Source of the DNA: CAYOCE01 sp964402405
GTDB lineage: Bacteria > Pseudomonadota > Alphaproteobacteria > UBA7879
DNA length: 41,436 bases
NCBI GenBank assembly: GCA_964402405.1
Contig: CAYOCE010000005.1
Location: forward strand, 1-41,436
Direction: 5' to 3'
The translations under genes and the position numbers were made by a program. The notes below the pieces were generated by a model. The model had not been told where the DNA came from. It saw only the letters and a list, made by a program, of their open reading frames with translations, and made no database searches. This document shows positions 32,878 to 41,436 of this stretch, in pieces (positions within the stretch are counted from its first letter, which is position 1; each line of letters opens with the position of its first letter).

Positions 32878-34416
32878 CTATGCTCCCATTTTACTTCTAT
32901 CACTATTGCGATCTATCCCATCGACCCTTAGTTTTAGCCCTGGAATTTTATCCCCATAAGTTGCCTCTGGAAATGTTTTTTTGCCATCAGCGTTTAACCC
33001 AGGGTCACTTAAAGACACTTCTTGATAATATAAATACCCCTCATTATTTTGATAGTACATCCATCCATCATGAATCAGCAATAAAACAGTTGCAGCGTCC
33101 AAAGCATTTGCATTGGGCACCATGTTAGGATAGACCTTCAACATGGTTGACAACGCCTTTTCTTGAAAGGCAAACCAAGTGGTTCGGTTCATTGTTTGTA
33201 TTAACTCAAATAGAGGTTTTAATTTATTAAACTCCGCTTGTATTTGAGATTCCGCAATTCCTAATTGTTGGAGAACGGATGTCAAGCTAGCATCTATTTT
33301 ATCTTTCTTTTCTTTATCGAATAGTTGATCATCATCTCGTTTTTCTCGTAACATTTTTGCCCTCACTAACAGAGCATATCTGCCACTATTCTTAAAGCCG
33401 GGAGCCTTAGGATTGCAGTCATTTAAGGCGGCAATAGTTGTTGACTTAAGTTTCTCAAAATCAATAGGATTGGGCATATTCACCACCTTCATATACAAAT
33501 CAACGCATTGCTTTCCTTGAGGTGATTCATTGTAAAGGGTGTTCATAGAAGGAAGACCTGGGGTGACTGCACTTACTGTTTTTATAGCGGGTAGTAAATT
33601 ATCTTCCGCAATTTTTGCGAGGGGCATATATGCTTCAAGATTTTTTTCTGGTGCTTGGTTTATTTTTAATGGAGGTAGTGAATGAGCATGGGCAGTTTGG
33701 GCTAGCATCATATAGTGTACAAGTTGTTCTGCTGCCCCACAGAAATCATAGTAGTTTTTATATTTTGTTTGTTTATTAGATGATTTATTTATATTACAAG
33801 AATTCAAGCAACCTTTAATAACGGAATTTATTGAGGATGCTTGATCAGAAGGTATTCCTGGGACAATACTTTCATGGGGCAGATTTTCCAGATCGTAAGT
33901 TTTCTTCATTTTATCGAAAGCATTCCTAGATTTCATATAGGCATTCTGGCAATCGGATCCCGTTATATTGCGAAATGCCTTGATTTTACCACTGAAGAAC
34001 CCTACTTGTTTATCAGCTGTTTTTCTAAGATTCCGTAATTTTGTTAGTAGTTCCTGAAAAGTTTCATGTTTGGGGGGCGAAATAGGAAGAGGGCGTATAA
34101 CAGGCTTCAAGGCAGGATTAGGAGTAGTAATCCTGCTGGCCAGATCCTGGTTGAATTGAGGCATCACTCCTTGGGCTTGGGGGGTTAAAGAAACGCCTGC
34201 AGGTCCCGATGCGGTTGGTGTCTTTTTTGAGGGCACTATAACAATGGGTGAAATGGGTTGTGCATCTGCGCCTGGTTTTTCAACAAGACTGGGATCAGCG
34301 GGGGCGGAAACTACCTCAACACCCATATCCATGGGCAACCTCTTAGCGATAGCACTTTGAAAAGAAGCTATGGTAATTAGCGAAAAAAGGCTAATGCCTA
34401 GAAGTGTCTTTTTCAT
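32878..34416 (-). CDS. Exported protein of unknown function, 512 aa
   Basis: GGGAG lies 7 nt before the ATG at 34416. Signal peptide at 1-24 (MKKTLLGISLFSLITIASFQSAIA). Residues about 25-115 are Pro/Ala-rich and probably flexible. The remainder looks alpha-helical and contains scattered cysteines (SDCQNAY, GCLNSC, DFCGAA, QCVDLY, DCNPK) that could form disulfides outside the cytoplasm. No family recognised. It is flanked on both sides by palindromic elements or hairpins, so it is probably monocistronic. Periplasmic or secreted; nothing more can be supported. Confidence 0.7.
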   Translation of the reverse strand: MKKTLLGISLFSLITIASFQSAIAKRLPMDMGVEVVSAPADPSLVEKPGADAQPISPIVIVPSKKTPTASGPAGVSLTPQAQGVMPQFNQDLASRITTPNPALKPVIRPLPISPPKHETFQELLTKLRNLRKTADKQVGFFSGKIKAFRNITGSDCQNAYMKSRNAFDKMKKTYDLENLPHESIVPGIPSDQASSINSVIKGCLNSCNINKSSNKQTKYKNYYDFCGAAEQLVHYMMLAQTAHAHSLPPLKINQAPEKNLEAYMPLAKIAEDNLLPAIKTVSAVTPGLPSMNTLYNESPQGKQCVDLYMKVVNMPNPIDFEKLKSTTIAALNDCNPKAPGFKNSGRYALLVRAKMLREKRDDDQLFDKEKKDKIDASLTSVLQQLGIAESQIQAEFNKLKPLFELIQTMNRTTWFAFQEKALSTMLKVYPNMVPNANALDAATVLLLIHDGWMYYQNNEGYLYYQEVSLSDPGLNADGKKTFPEATYGDKIPGLKLRVDGIDRNSDRSKMGA

Positions 34417-34477
34417 AAATATTCTCCCAAGTTTTTTATTTTTATGTTATGTATTTTTAAAAGTTTACACTCTACTA

Positions 34478-34561
34478 GACCACCCCGGCGAAAGCCGGGG
34501 TCCAAGTGCCTAGAATAGTATTCTGGAGCTCTTGGATCCCGATTTTCATCGGGATGGTTCG
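34478..34561. repeat. Palindromic element, about 84 bp
   Basis: Near-identical to 5786-5869, with the stem pairs of the two hairpins exchanged: left CCCCGGC/GCCGGGG, right CCCGAT/ATCGGG. The centre also has a short stem AGAATA/TATTCT. It lies between addA and the 512-aa exported protein gene. Confidence 0.85.
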
Positions 34562-34595
34562 TAAATTCAGCATATACTTTAGAATACCATGTATT

Positions 34596-37500
34596 TTACA
34601 AATGGATCAATGTCAAATTTTCTGTCCACAATAAAGACTTAATAATTTTATAATTGGGGTATATTGCAACCAATAAATCCCCATAAATTTTCATTTGTTT
34701 TATATAAGGATTGGGAATGCCAGCTACAGTTTTAGGAATAGCCTCACCCGTTTTATAATCCAATATGTAAACAGATTTTGCAGCATGATCGACTGCCAAC
34801 CGATCCACCTGACCCTTGAAATGTTGTCCTTCTATCACGCCAATTAAGGGAACTTCAGCTAGGGAAGATTTTTGGAAATAAGGGGCTAAATCAGGATGCG
34901 TTATTGTCTTGATCACCTGCTGCACGATCTTTTCATGCATCTCGAAATCCAATGCCGGGGCGTTGATCTGTAAAAATTCTAAACCCCTTTCCATCCACAA
35001 ATGATCAGGCAGCTTTGGCAATTTTTCCAGCAGTTTGTGAATCAAAATGCCTCGTTGTCGTGGATCCATTAAGGTATGGATGTCCCCAGTTCCCAGAACT
35101 GTTAAACCTTCATCAGGCCTAGAAGGACTGAGAAAGCGGATGGATTTTTCAGAGGTCATCGGTGTTTTTGCCCACCTAGGAATTGGCAGGTTTTTGAATT
35201 CTTGAAGGGGGGCAGTATCTTGGTAAAACACTTCTTTCAACTGATGGGATTTAAACCGCAGGCCTGTTCCTTTTAATTCCCCCATATCCATATCAAACGG
35301 TGTTGCAACAGGGATTAATGCATCCTCGATCATCGCATGCCACGAATCCATGGGCCTACCTTTTTTGGGCTCTGCTCCTAAAATATACAAACGATCCTCT
35401 GCCCGGGTCATGGCCACATACATAAGCCGTCGATATTCTTCCATCTCCAGGGATTCTGATGTTTCCTGAATCGATCTTAATTTATTCGTTTTTAGGTCCA
35501 CGCTGGGGCACCAGATCAGTAAATCATCCTGCCAAAATAGGGTCCTTCGTTGATTCGGCACGCTTGTGGTATCGGGTAAGAAAACGATGGGGGCTTGCAA
35601 GCCCTTGGCCCCATGGACGGTGAGCAACCGCACCTGATTAATGTCCCCTTGGTCCAAATTACGTTTTACCTGCAAGTTTGAGGTTGTCATATAGCTCAGA
35701 AATCCTTGCAACGACGGGGGATTGGTATCCTCATACTTCAAGGCTAAATCCAAAAATTCCTGAATGGGATCTAAGGCATCCAGGCCCAATGTGGCAATTA
35801 GCTTTTGATAGTTTTCACCCTGATTTAAGATATGTATATAGAGCCCATAGGGGGTGAGGTAATCAACCTTATTTAACAAATCCGACAGAAACTGATGGGC
35901 ATGTTCAAACGTTGGTTTGTCGTTTTTTCGATATTTTAATTCCTGCCATAGGGAGCCCTTGCGGGTGTGACACAAGTCAAATAGAGCATGTTCCTCAAGG
36001 CCAATCAAGGGACCTTTCAGAACAGTGGCTAACGTTAAATCATCATCAGGGAGCGATAAAAATTCCCCCAGGGCTAACAGGTCTTGGATCACTAACTGAT
36101 TCCTTAAAACCATGCGGTCAACCCCAGAAACAGGAATGTTATAAAACTTGAGGGCTCGTACGATATGGCTGGCCAGAGTATCCCGTTTTCTGACCAAAAT
36201 CATAATATCCTGGGGCATAATGGGCCGCCCCTTGGATTCTAATATTTCTCCATTTTTTAGCCATCCTTGAATGGTTTTTGCAATGGCGCCGGCCACATGT
36301 TCTTGAACGGATGTTTCATAAATACCAATGGTTTCTTCGGGATCTGATTCCGGGGATTTCATCAGGGGCCATAGCTCCACAATTCCCCCATCCTGACTTC
36401 GGTGGGGGATATGCTGCAGGTCATTGATGGACACTCCCTTGCGAGCCGATTCCAATTGAAATACCAAATCCACTGTTTCCAAAACCGCTTTGGTAGATCT
36501 GAAAGAGGTGTTTAGGCTAACCTCTTCCCACGGGTGAATATGGGTTTTGGCACGCTCTGCTAGGTCGCGTTTTACATTATGAAATTCCTGAGGATCAGCC
36601 CCTTGAAAACTATAAATAGATTGCTTGGTATCCCCCACAACAAACAAAGTCCTTCGGGTATCACTCTCATTCCCATAAAATTCTTGCACCAGGGCTACGA
36701 TGATTTTCCATTGATCGGGGTTTGTATCTTGGGCCTCGTCCACCAAAATATGATCAATGCCGCCATCTAGTTTGTATAAGACCCACGGCGTTTTATCCCG
36801 ATTTTCCATTAGGCCCACGGCGTAATCAATCAGATCCTGATAATCCAGGGCATTTTGATAGTTCTTCTGATGTTGATATTCCTTTAAAACCTGATCAACG
36901 AACATCAACAGTGAATGGGTGACTTCAAAGAGGCGAATATTCTTATACTGTTCTTTTGTTTCTACCAGATGGTTAGCCTCATCCAACAGAAGATCCTCAA
37001 GTTCGGGATAATGTTTCTTTATCTTTGCAGAGACCAAAGATTTTCGAGGTTCATCTTTTTTGGTTAGAAAAATGTTGGCATATTTCAGGAACAAGTCCTC
37101 GGTCATTTTTTCTGAAAAGTTTTTAAAGGGGCGTAATTGATCTGCTAGTTTTTGACCGGCTTCTTCCTTATTTAGGATGGGCAACACCAGATCAAAAAAA
37201 GATCGAGGCGCAATCTGATCTCCCCATATATTCGCAATCATTTGCTCAGCTGATTTTTCAAAACCCACATCCAAAAAATTTGCCAAAGCCTGGGATGCCC
37301 CTAGGAAATGCCCATGGCTTTTTAGCAATCTTTTCACTTGATGGGGGGCGGACACAATATCGCGAATCAGTCCTTGAAACGTATGGGGAGAAATATATTG
37401 AGCGAAGATGGTGTAGTCAGCCCCTTTTTCAAAGGCTTTCTCACAGGCATTTTTTAGCAGCTTCTGGGATTCAAATTCATCAATCACTTTGAAATAGGGA

Positions 37501-37919
37501 CTAAGGCCAGCCTCCAGCGGAAACCGTTTTAGCAACGATTGACAAAACCCATGGATCGTCTGAATGCGCATGGGATTTGGGGCATCCATAAATCGGTGAA
37601 ACAATTTTTTGGCAAGATCTATCTGCGTTTGGGTTGCTGGATGTCCTTGTAAATCTGCCAGTTCTTGGTGCAAGACATCAGCAGAGCACGTATGCCACAG
37701 GGCCAATTTTTCCATCACCCGCCCCATCATTTCAGCAGCTGCAGCCTTGGTAAAGGTCAGACACAGAATTCGATCTGGCAACGTTCCATTTAATAGGAGA
37801 CTCAAAACTCGGTCTGTTAGGATCTTTGTTTTACCAGTGCCCGCGGAGGCCTCTACCCATACAGAGGCATGGGGGGAAGTTGCCCTTTTCTGGGCATCAG
37901 TGGACATAGGCCTGCTCAT
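34596..37919 (-). CDS. addA: Double-strand break repair helicase-nuclease AddA
   Basis: 1107 aa, UvrD/Rep-type (SF1) helicase fused to a RecB-type nuclease; with AddB it resects DNA ends and prepares 3' tails for RecA. Walker A ASAGTGKT is at 24-31, followed by LCLTFTKAAAAEM (motif Ia), LVDEAQDTNP (motif II), GDTKQSIYSFQGADP (motif III), LLTVHGAKGLQAPIVFLPD (motif V) and RLMYVAMTRAEDRLYILG (motif VI). Near the C terminus GQVDRLAV ... YILDYKTG is the nuclease metal site. The start overlaps the addB stop as ATGA (37916-37919), so translation is coupled. Confidence 0.95.
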   Translation of the reverse strand: MSRPMSTDAQKRATSPHASVWVEASAGTGKTKILTDRVLSLLLNGTLPDRILCLTFTKAAAAEMMGRVMEKLALWHTCSADVLHQELADLQGHPATQTQIDLAKKLFHRFMDAPNPMRIQTIHGFCQSLLKRFPLEAGLSPYFKVIDEFESQKLLKNACEKAFEKGADYTIFAQYISPHTFQGLIRDIVSAPHQVKRLLKSHGHFLGASQALANFLDVGFEKSAEQMIANIWGDQIAPRSFFDLVLPILNKEEAGQKLADQLRPFKNFSEKMTEDLFLKYANIFLTKKDEPRKSLVSAKIKKHYPELEDLLLDEANHLVETKEQYKNIRLFEVTHSLLMFVDQVLKEYQHQKNYQNALDYQDLIDYAVGLMENRDKTPWVLYKLDGGIDHILVDEAQDTNPDQWKIIVALVQEFYGNESDTRRTLFVVGDTKQSIYSFQGADPQEFHNVKRDLAERAKTHIHPWEEVSLNTSFRSTKAVLETVDLVFQLESARKGVSINDLQHIPHRSQDGGIVELWPLMKSPESDPEETIGIYETSVQEHVAGAIAKTIQGWLKNGEILESKGRPIMPQDIMILVRKRDTLASHIVRALKFYNIPVSGVDRMVLRNQLVIQDLLALGEFLSLPDDDLTLATVLKGPLIGLEEHALFDLCHTRKGSLWQELKYRKNDKPTFEHAHQFLSDLLNKVDYLTPYGLYIHILNQGENYQKLIATLGLDALDPIQEFLDLALKYEDTNPPSLQGFLSYMTTSNLQVKRNLDQGDINQVRLLTVHGAKGLQAPIVFLPDTTSVPNQRRTLFWQDDLLIWCPSVDLKTNKLRSIQETSESLEMEEYRRLMYVAMTRAEDRLYILGAEPKKGRPMDSWHAMIEDALIPVATPFDMDMGELKGTGLRFKSHQLKEVFYQDTAPLQEFKNLPIPRWAKTPMTSEKSIRFLSPSRPDEGLTVLGTGDIHTLMDPRQRGILIHKLLEKLPKLPDHLWMERGLEFLQINAPALDFEMHEKIVQQVIKTITHPDLAPYFQKSSLAEVPLIGVIEGQHFKGQVDRLAVDHAAKSVYILDYKTGEAIPKTVAGIPNPYIKQMKIYGDLLVAIYPNYKIIKSLLWTENLTLIHL

Positions 37920-40828
37920 ACTTCATCCCCTTCAAAAAACGATATTTCGTGGATGCGGGCCAAATGATCATAATCCCCCGAGAGAGAATTAAATCCAGCC
38001 TCGTAGGGTGTTTCGGGATACAGAAAATGATGGATCAATGTCTTTAGATTTTGGAATGCCTTTTCCGCAAGTTCCTCGGGGTTTCCATTCACTGTCATGA
38101 TTTCTCCCGCGGGCATTTTACCTGTAAAGGATATAAAAGAAAGGTCTCTAATAGGGCCCCCCTGAATGCCTTCAAATTTCCCAAACTTTAGCACCGCTGC
38201 CTCCAAAGGCAACTGGGGAGCGTGTCCTCTAGCAATAGCCTTTTGGGTGGGGAGTTTCCCTGTTTTGTAATCCAAAATCTGCCATGTGTGATCCTGCAAT
38301 AGATCAATACGATCAGCCTTGCAAATCAGCGTAAAGGGACCCTCTGGGGTTTCAAAACTTAATGTCCCAGATACTTCTCCGTACCGTTTTTTGATAGAAT
38401 CATTTTCCAGTTCATTTTCTAAAAACCATTGGAGGCTGCGCTCAAACTTAAGGCGCCAGAAATCTTGAAATCCCGTGTTTTGGAAATAGGTATCAAAGAG
38501 AATATTTCCAAGGTTCAATCCTTTTTCACATAGATTTTCAGATGATCCGAAATCCGCTAATAACTCATGGAAAACCTCATGAAGGATAATCCCATATTCT
38601 AGGGCTCCAGGGGTAGGGTCTAATGCATCCAAAGGTCGCAGCCTTAAGACATGTTTTGCGTAAACATCATAGGGATTGTGAATCAGATGACCCACATCTG
38701 TAATAGACAATTTCATCGGTCTAGACGCAATGGGAGGGCAGGGTTTTGGACATGCTTTCTGGGTGTTTACGAACGTTTCAGGTGTATGAAGGGCGCGTGC
38801 CCATGCTCGTAGATCACTGGCCTTTCTAAGGTTTGCTCCCTGAGGTTTCAGCAATGTTTCCATCTTCACCAAAAATCGGGAGGGCATGGTGGGGGATCCA
38901 TTTACTCTGAGGGACCGTGTCAGCAACACATTCTTTGCTCCTAAATGCTCCAAAAAATCATGGGCAGATAATCCAATCCTGCGCTGGGTGGGGGGGAGGC
39001 CAAATTTCTCCCGCATATCCATACTAAACCAAGGATCTCCCTTAGGGGTAGGGGGCCAGATGTCTTCATTCAGTCCCCCTAAAATTACCTGATCCGCCGA
39101 CATGAGGCGTGCCTCCATGGGGCTTAGAATCGATACACGGGGATGTTGACCCTCGGGAGGCCGCACCAATAAAGGACTAAGGAAACTATCTAACAAATCT
39201 GGATAGTCTTGTGTTTGGGGTAGGTTCAGCAAAGGCGCTGCCTTTACCCAATTCTCCCAAAAAGTTTTGGCAACGATTGTTTCATTAGTATTCGGGGAAA
39301 AAATCTCCTCAATGGAAATGTCTGGATTTCCTGTTCTTAAAAATCCTAATAATTTTTGATGGACAGAAATGATTTCTGGTAAGGGAATGTCGCTTTGATT
39401 TGAATATCCTTGAAGGGGAGTGATTATATGATCCGATTGTTTCAGAAAAGTACATAAATGATCCCACTGATCTTCCTTAATGTAGGAGGGGCAGGGATGT
39501 GAGGCGATCCAATTTTTCATTTCGGAAATGGACCCAAATATTTTTCCCTTCCTAAGAACCTGATGCTCTAATAACCGCACCAGAATTAAAAATTGGGAAC
39601 GCTCAAAGGGACCTTGAGCTAGGGGATGTTTCAATGTGCTTAGGATCAAGCTAGCACTGGGGGAGCCTTGAAGCCACAGGGCCGTGAGCCTTAAGAAAGC
39701 CCCTAAAGGAGACTTGGAAAACAACCGTCCTGCTGAATCATCCACCTCGATTCCAAAGGATTTTAGCGCTGTCACCACCCGCATGGAAAGACTAGGGTCT
39801 GGTGTTACCAATAGAGCTGTTTTATCAGGTTGCTCTAATGTTTCGCGTATCTTAAGGGCGATCACCAAAGCCTCCTCTTGGAGATGATCGCATTCAGCGA
39901 ATTCTATGTGATTAAAGGCTTGAGTATCCATAAACGGGGCCTGTTTATTCCCAAAGGCCTCTAGAAATAGGGCATCTTGAGACGGAGATGGTATTAGATC
40001 TACAACTTCTTGAGGAGTAACCTCTAGCTTTTTCAACAGTTGATGCATCGTATATTGAGGGTGGGTCGCTGGTAGATTTAAGGTGTCATCCTCGGGCAAT
40101 TTCACAAAACCGGGCAGAATAACTTCTCCCCGAGGTAAGCTTCCTATAACCTTTAATAAATTTGCCGTTGCCGGGATGGTCCCTGTGGATCCTGCGGCAA
40201 TTACTAAATGATTTGGAGGGTTTCTGACCCAGTCGTCAGCAACGCCTTGCATGATATGACGCCTCAGGGCCGCAGGCGTTACCTTTCCTTGATCCTTTAG
40301 GATGGCAGGCCAATGGTCGGTGATAATTTTCAAAAAATCCAAGGTGATCTGCCAATGTTCTGCATACTCATGGGGAACAAGGGTTTCAAGGTTATCAAAA
40401 TTCAACCCCTCTGTTTCTACCTGGTTTAATAAATGCATTAAATTGAGCGCTAAATTGGCAGCTGATCCAATGGCTGTCTGATTTTGATCTGCGCCCCAAA
40501 CAGTTGAAAATTTTAGAATCAGATTCGTTAAAAGGGCTTGGTAACACTGGGGATCAAGGGTATCCCGCAGGTCTAATTCCTCGGCATCCTCCATAAAAAT
40601 CAACTCATCTGGGTCACTTTCCCCCATGGGGAGAATCTTGGGAAGGAGGGTGGCAGGGTTTGCGCTATTCTCAAACAAAATCAATTCAAGTGCCCGACAG
40701 GCTCGCCGGGTGGGTAGCAAAATAATTGCCCCCCCCATTCCCAAGGGATCATCCTGGGTAAGGGTATAAATGCGTTGGGCAAGGGCCTCTAGAAATGCCC
40801 CTCCAAGAGGGAGTGTTTTAATGTTCAT
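37916..40828 (-). CDS. addB: Double-strand break repair protein AddB
   Basis: 970 aa from the ATG at 40828 (MNIKTLPLGGAFLEALAQ), which fits the family opening; an in-frame ATG at 40858 adds ten residues, and neither has a clear ribosome site. AddB is the second helicase-like/nuclease subunit of the AddAB complex. As in other alphaproteobacterial AddB proteins the N-terminal P-loop is replaced by ILLPTRRACRAL, so ATP is probably used only by AddA. The C-terminal nuclease has CKADRIDLL and QILDYKTGKLPTQKA. First gene of the addB-addA unit. The FeS cysteines of Bacillus AddB are not apparent. Confidence 0.92.
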   Translation of the reverse strand: MNIKTLPLGGAFLEALAQRIYTLTQDDPLGMGGAIILLPTRRACRALELILFENSANPATLLPKILPMGESDPDELIFMEDAEELDLRDTLDPQCYQALLTNLILKFSTVWGADQNQTAIGSAANLALNLMHLLNQVETEGLNFDNLETLVPHEYAEHWQITLDFLKIITDHWPAILKDQGKVTPAALRRHIMQGVADDWVRNPPNHLVIAAGSTGTIPATANLLKVIGSLPRGEVILPGFVKLPEDDTLNLPATHPQYTMHQLLKKLEVTPQEVVDLIPSPSQDALFLEAFGNKQAPFMDTQAFNHIEFAECDHLQEEALVIALKIRETLEQPDKTALLVTPDPSLSMRVVTALKSFGIEVDDSAGRLFSKSPLGAFLRLTALWLQGSPSASLILSTLKHPLAQGPFERSQFLILVRLLEHQVLRKGKIFGSISEMKNWIASHPCPSYIKEDQWDHLCTFLKQSDHIITPLQGYSNQSDIPLPEIISVHQKLLGFLRTGNPDISIEEIFSPNTNETIVAKTFWENWVKAAPLLNLPQTQDYPDLLDSFLSPLLVRPPEGQHPRVSILSPMEARLMSADQVILGGLNEDIWPPTPKGDPWFSMDMREKFGLPPTQRRIGLSAHDFLEHLGAKNVLLTRSLRVNGSPTMPSRFLVKMETLLKPQGANLRKASDLRAWARALHTPETFVNTQKACPKPCPPIASRPMKLSITDVGHLIHNPYDVYAKHVLRLRPLDALDPTPGALEYGIILHEVFHELLADFGSSENLCEKGLNLGNILFDTYFQNTGFQDFWRLKFERSLQWFLENELENDSIKKRYGEVSGTLSFETPEGPFTLICKADRIDLLQDHTWQILDYKTGKLPTQKAIARGHAPQLPLEAAVLKFGKFEGIQGGPIRDLSFISFTGKMPAGEIMTVNGNPEELAEKAFQNLKTLIHHFLYPETPYEAGFNSLSGDYDHLARIHEISFFEGDEV

Positions 40829-40910
40829 GGGATGTATCTTATGACCTACAGATATCATCTGACAAGGAACAAATTTAGAAATCTAAGGGTATACGCGTAT
40901 ATTGAATTAA

Positions 40911-41132
40911 GGGGTGGGGCGCGTAGCGCCACATGGCATCACTTTTTCATAATCCTTTTATTTACAATCCTTTCCGGGGTGTAGCGCGTAGCGCCACATG
41001 GCATCACTTTTTCATAATCCGAGTATTTACAATGTTTTCAGAGGCGTAGCGCGTAGCGCTACACGGCAACACTTTCTCTAAAATCCTGTATTTACAATAC
41101 TTCCCAGGGTGGGGCGCGTAGCGCCACATGGA
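40911..41132. repeat. 65-bp tandem repeat with hairpin cores, 3.4 copies
   Basis: The motif GCGTAGCGC recurs at 40921, 40986, 41051 and 41116, an exact 65-bp period. Each unit holds a hairpin (GCGC-GTA-GCGC extended by flanking pairs), then CACATGGCATCACTTTTTC and TATTTACAAT. The third copy has GTAGCGC/GCGCTAC where others have a mismatch or GGCGC/GCGCC, so the stem changed on both sides. It starts about 80 bp upstream of addB. No coding frame is supported in 40859-41436. Confidence 0.9.
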
Positions 41133-41168
41133 CACAAAGCTTGTTTGGGCAAATGCATCTGCTCAAAA

Positions 41169-41263
41169 TGACCACATGAATGATCCCCCTGGTCAGCATA
41201 ACCACATAACCTGGTCAAATCGACCATATGATGATGTGGTAAACATGACCACATAACCTGGTC
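41169..41263. repeat. Cluster of inverted TGACCA/TGGTCA motifs
   Basis: TGACCA ... TGGTCA pairs at 41169-41195 and 41245-41263, and a third pair with TAACCA ... TGGTCA at about 41199-41216; the block ACCACATAACCTGGTCA occurs twice exactly (41201-41217 and 41247-41263). Operator-like or iteron-like spacing; function unknown. Confidence 0.6.
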
Positions 41264-41310
41264 AGAATGGCATCAACATATAAAGAACAGAGACTACTAC
41301 AGAGATTACC

Positions 41311-41366
41311 ATAGATTCTCTCTCATAGACGCGCGCGCGCGAGAAAGTGCCCTTTTGGCCGCTCCG
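41311..41366. repeat. Diverged element shared with the left end of the window
   Basis: Begins ATAGATTCTCTCTCAT and ends GCTCCG; aligns to 84-140. It contains a run of six CG dinucleotides (41330-41341). The downstream bases allow a hairpin CTTTTG/CAAAAG (41352-41373). The remaining bases to 41436 are purine/pyrimidine-rich with no gene recognised. Confidence 0.45.
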
Positions 41367-41436
41367 GCAAAAGTGGTCTATCGGCGTGAATGAATCTCTT
41401 TCCCTTGAGAGAGAGAAAGAAAGAATAAGATGATTT

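Noticed and set aside
30944..41132. CRISPR array (the 17-bp and 65-bp repeats)
   Set aside because: The 17-bp units are directly joined without spacers, and the 65-bp units are repeated along their whole length; no cas genes are present.
41330..41341. CG dinucleotide run as a Z-DNA or phase-variation site
   Set aside because: Only six units and no gene attached; noted as part of the shared element but too short to claim a function.

Overview
The window reads as chromosomal DNA of an alphaproteobacterium, most likely a host-associated or intracellular lineage of the Holosporales/Caedibacter type. That placement is inference. It rests on alphaproteobacterial-style AddAB, a tpiA/ppiD divergent pair, a DUF721 (DciA-like) protein beside tgt, moderate-to-low GC, several exported lineage-specific proteins, and intergenic spaces filled with dispersed palindromic repeats. 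No phage, plasmid, transposase, CRISPR array or defence island was recognised. Three 100-base N runs (22519-22618, 24192-24291, 31031-31130) are assembly gaps, and all three lie inside repeats.

Layout. 1-393: a repeat region, then holB (minus). 1.6-5.7 kb (minus): an S9 peptidase, then rlmE and a glycosyltransferase translationally coupled to it. 5.9-10.7 kb: ppiD (minus) divergent from tpiA and dnaK (plus). 10.9-12.5 kb (plus): a Nudix hydrolase and an orphan DppB/OppB-type permease. 12.6-14.5 kb (minus): a secretin lipoprotein. 14.8-16.0 kb (plus): tRNA-Arg(CCG) and a DegT-family sugar aminotransferase. 16.3-19.9 kb: polA (minus) divergent from a YkuD L,D-transpeptidase and a small membrane protein. 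20.0-22.4 kb (minus): an overlapping yhhQ-tgt-dciA operon. 22.7-26.3 kb: an AT-rich island with two tandem small membrane/coiled-coil proteins and, divergent from them, two tandem exported leucine-rich-repeat-like proteins. 26.4-34.4 kb (minus): recA, a 620-aa exported helical-repeat protein, an exported degenerate HD-domain protein, a small exported disordered protein with a PPxY motif, mdh, and a 512-aa exported unknown. 34.6-40.9 kb (minus): addB-addA, overlapping by 4 bp. 40.9-41.4 kb: non-coding tandem and inverted repeats.

How genes work together. RecA, AddAB and PolA form a double-strand-break and gap-repair set. YhhQ plus Tgt is a queuosine-precursor salvage unit. The Tgt binding pocket carries a glycine where preQ1-specific bacterial enzymes have valine, which suggests queuine rather than preQ1 as substrate. 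DnaK and PpiD serve protein folding, TpiA and Mdh central carbon metabolism. The glycosyltransferase, aminotransferase and L,D-transpeptidase point to envelope polymer synthesis.

Most notable for follow-up: (a) a family of composite palindromic elements whose hairpin arms vary by compensatory changes, with a 32-35-bp hairpin nested inside the loops of other elements three times; (b) the mosaic LRR-like exported pair beside the small membrane proteins; (c) an exported SAMHD1-like HD protein that has lost its HD dyad; (d) a PPxY-bearing exported protein whose 3' end runs into a 17-bp repeat made of Shine-Dalgarno/ATG/stop units; (e) the queuine-type tgt operon; (f) a strict 65-bp tandem repeat near the right end.
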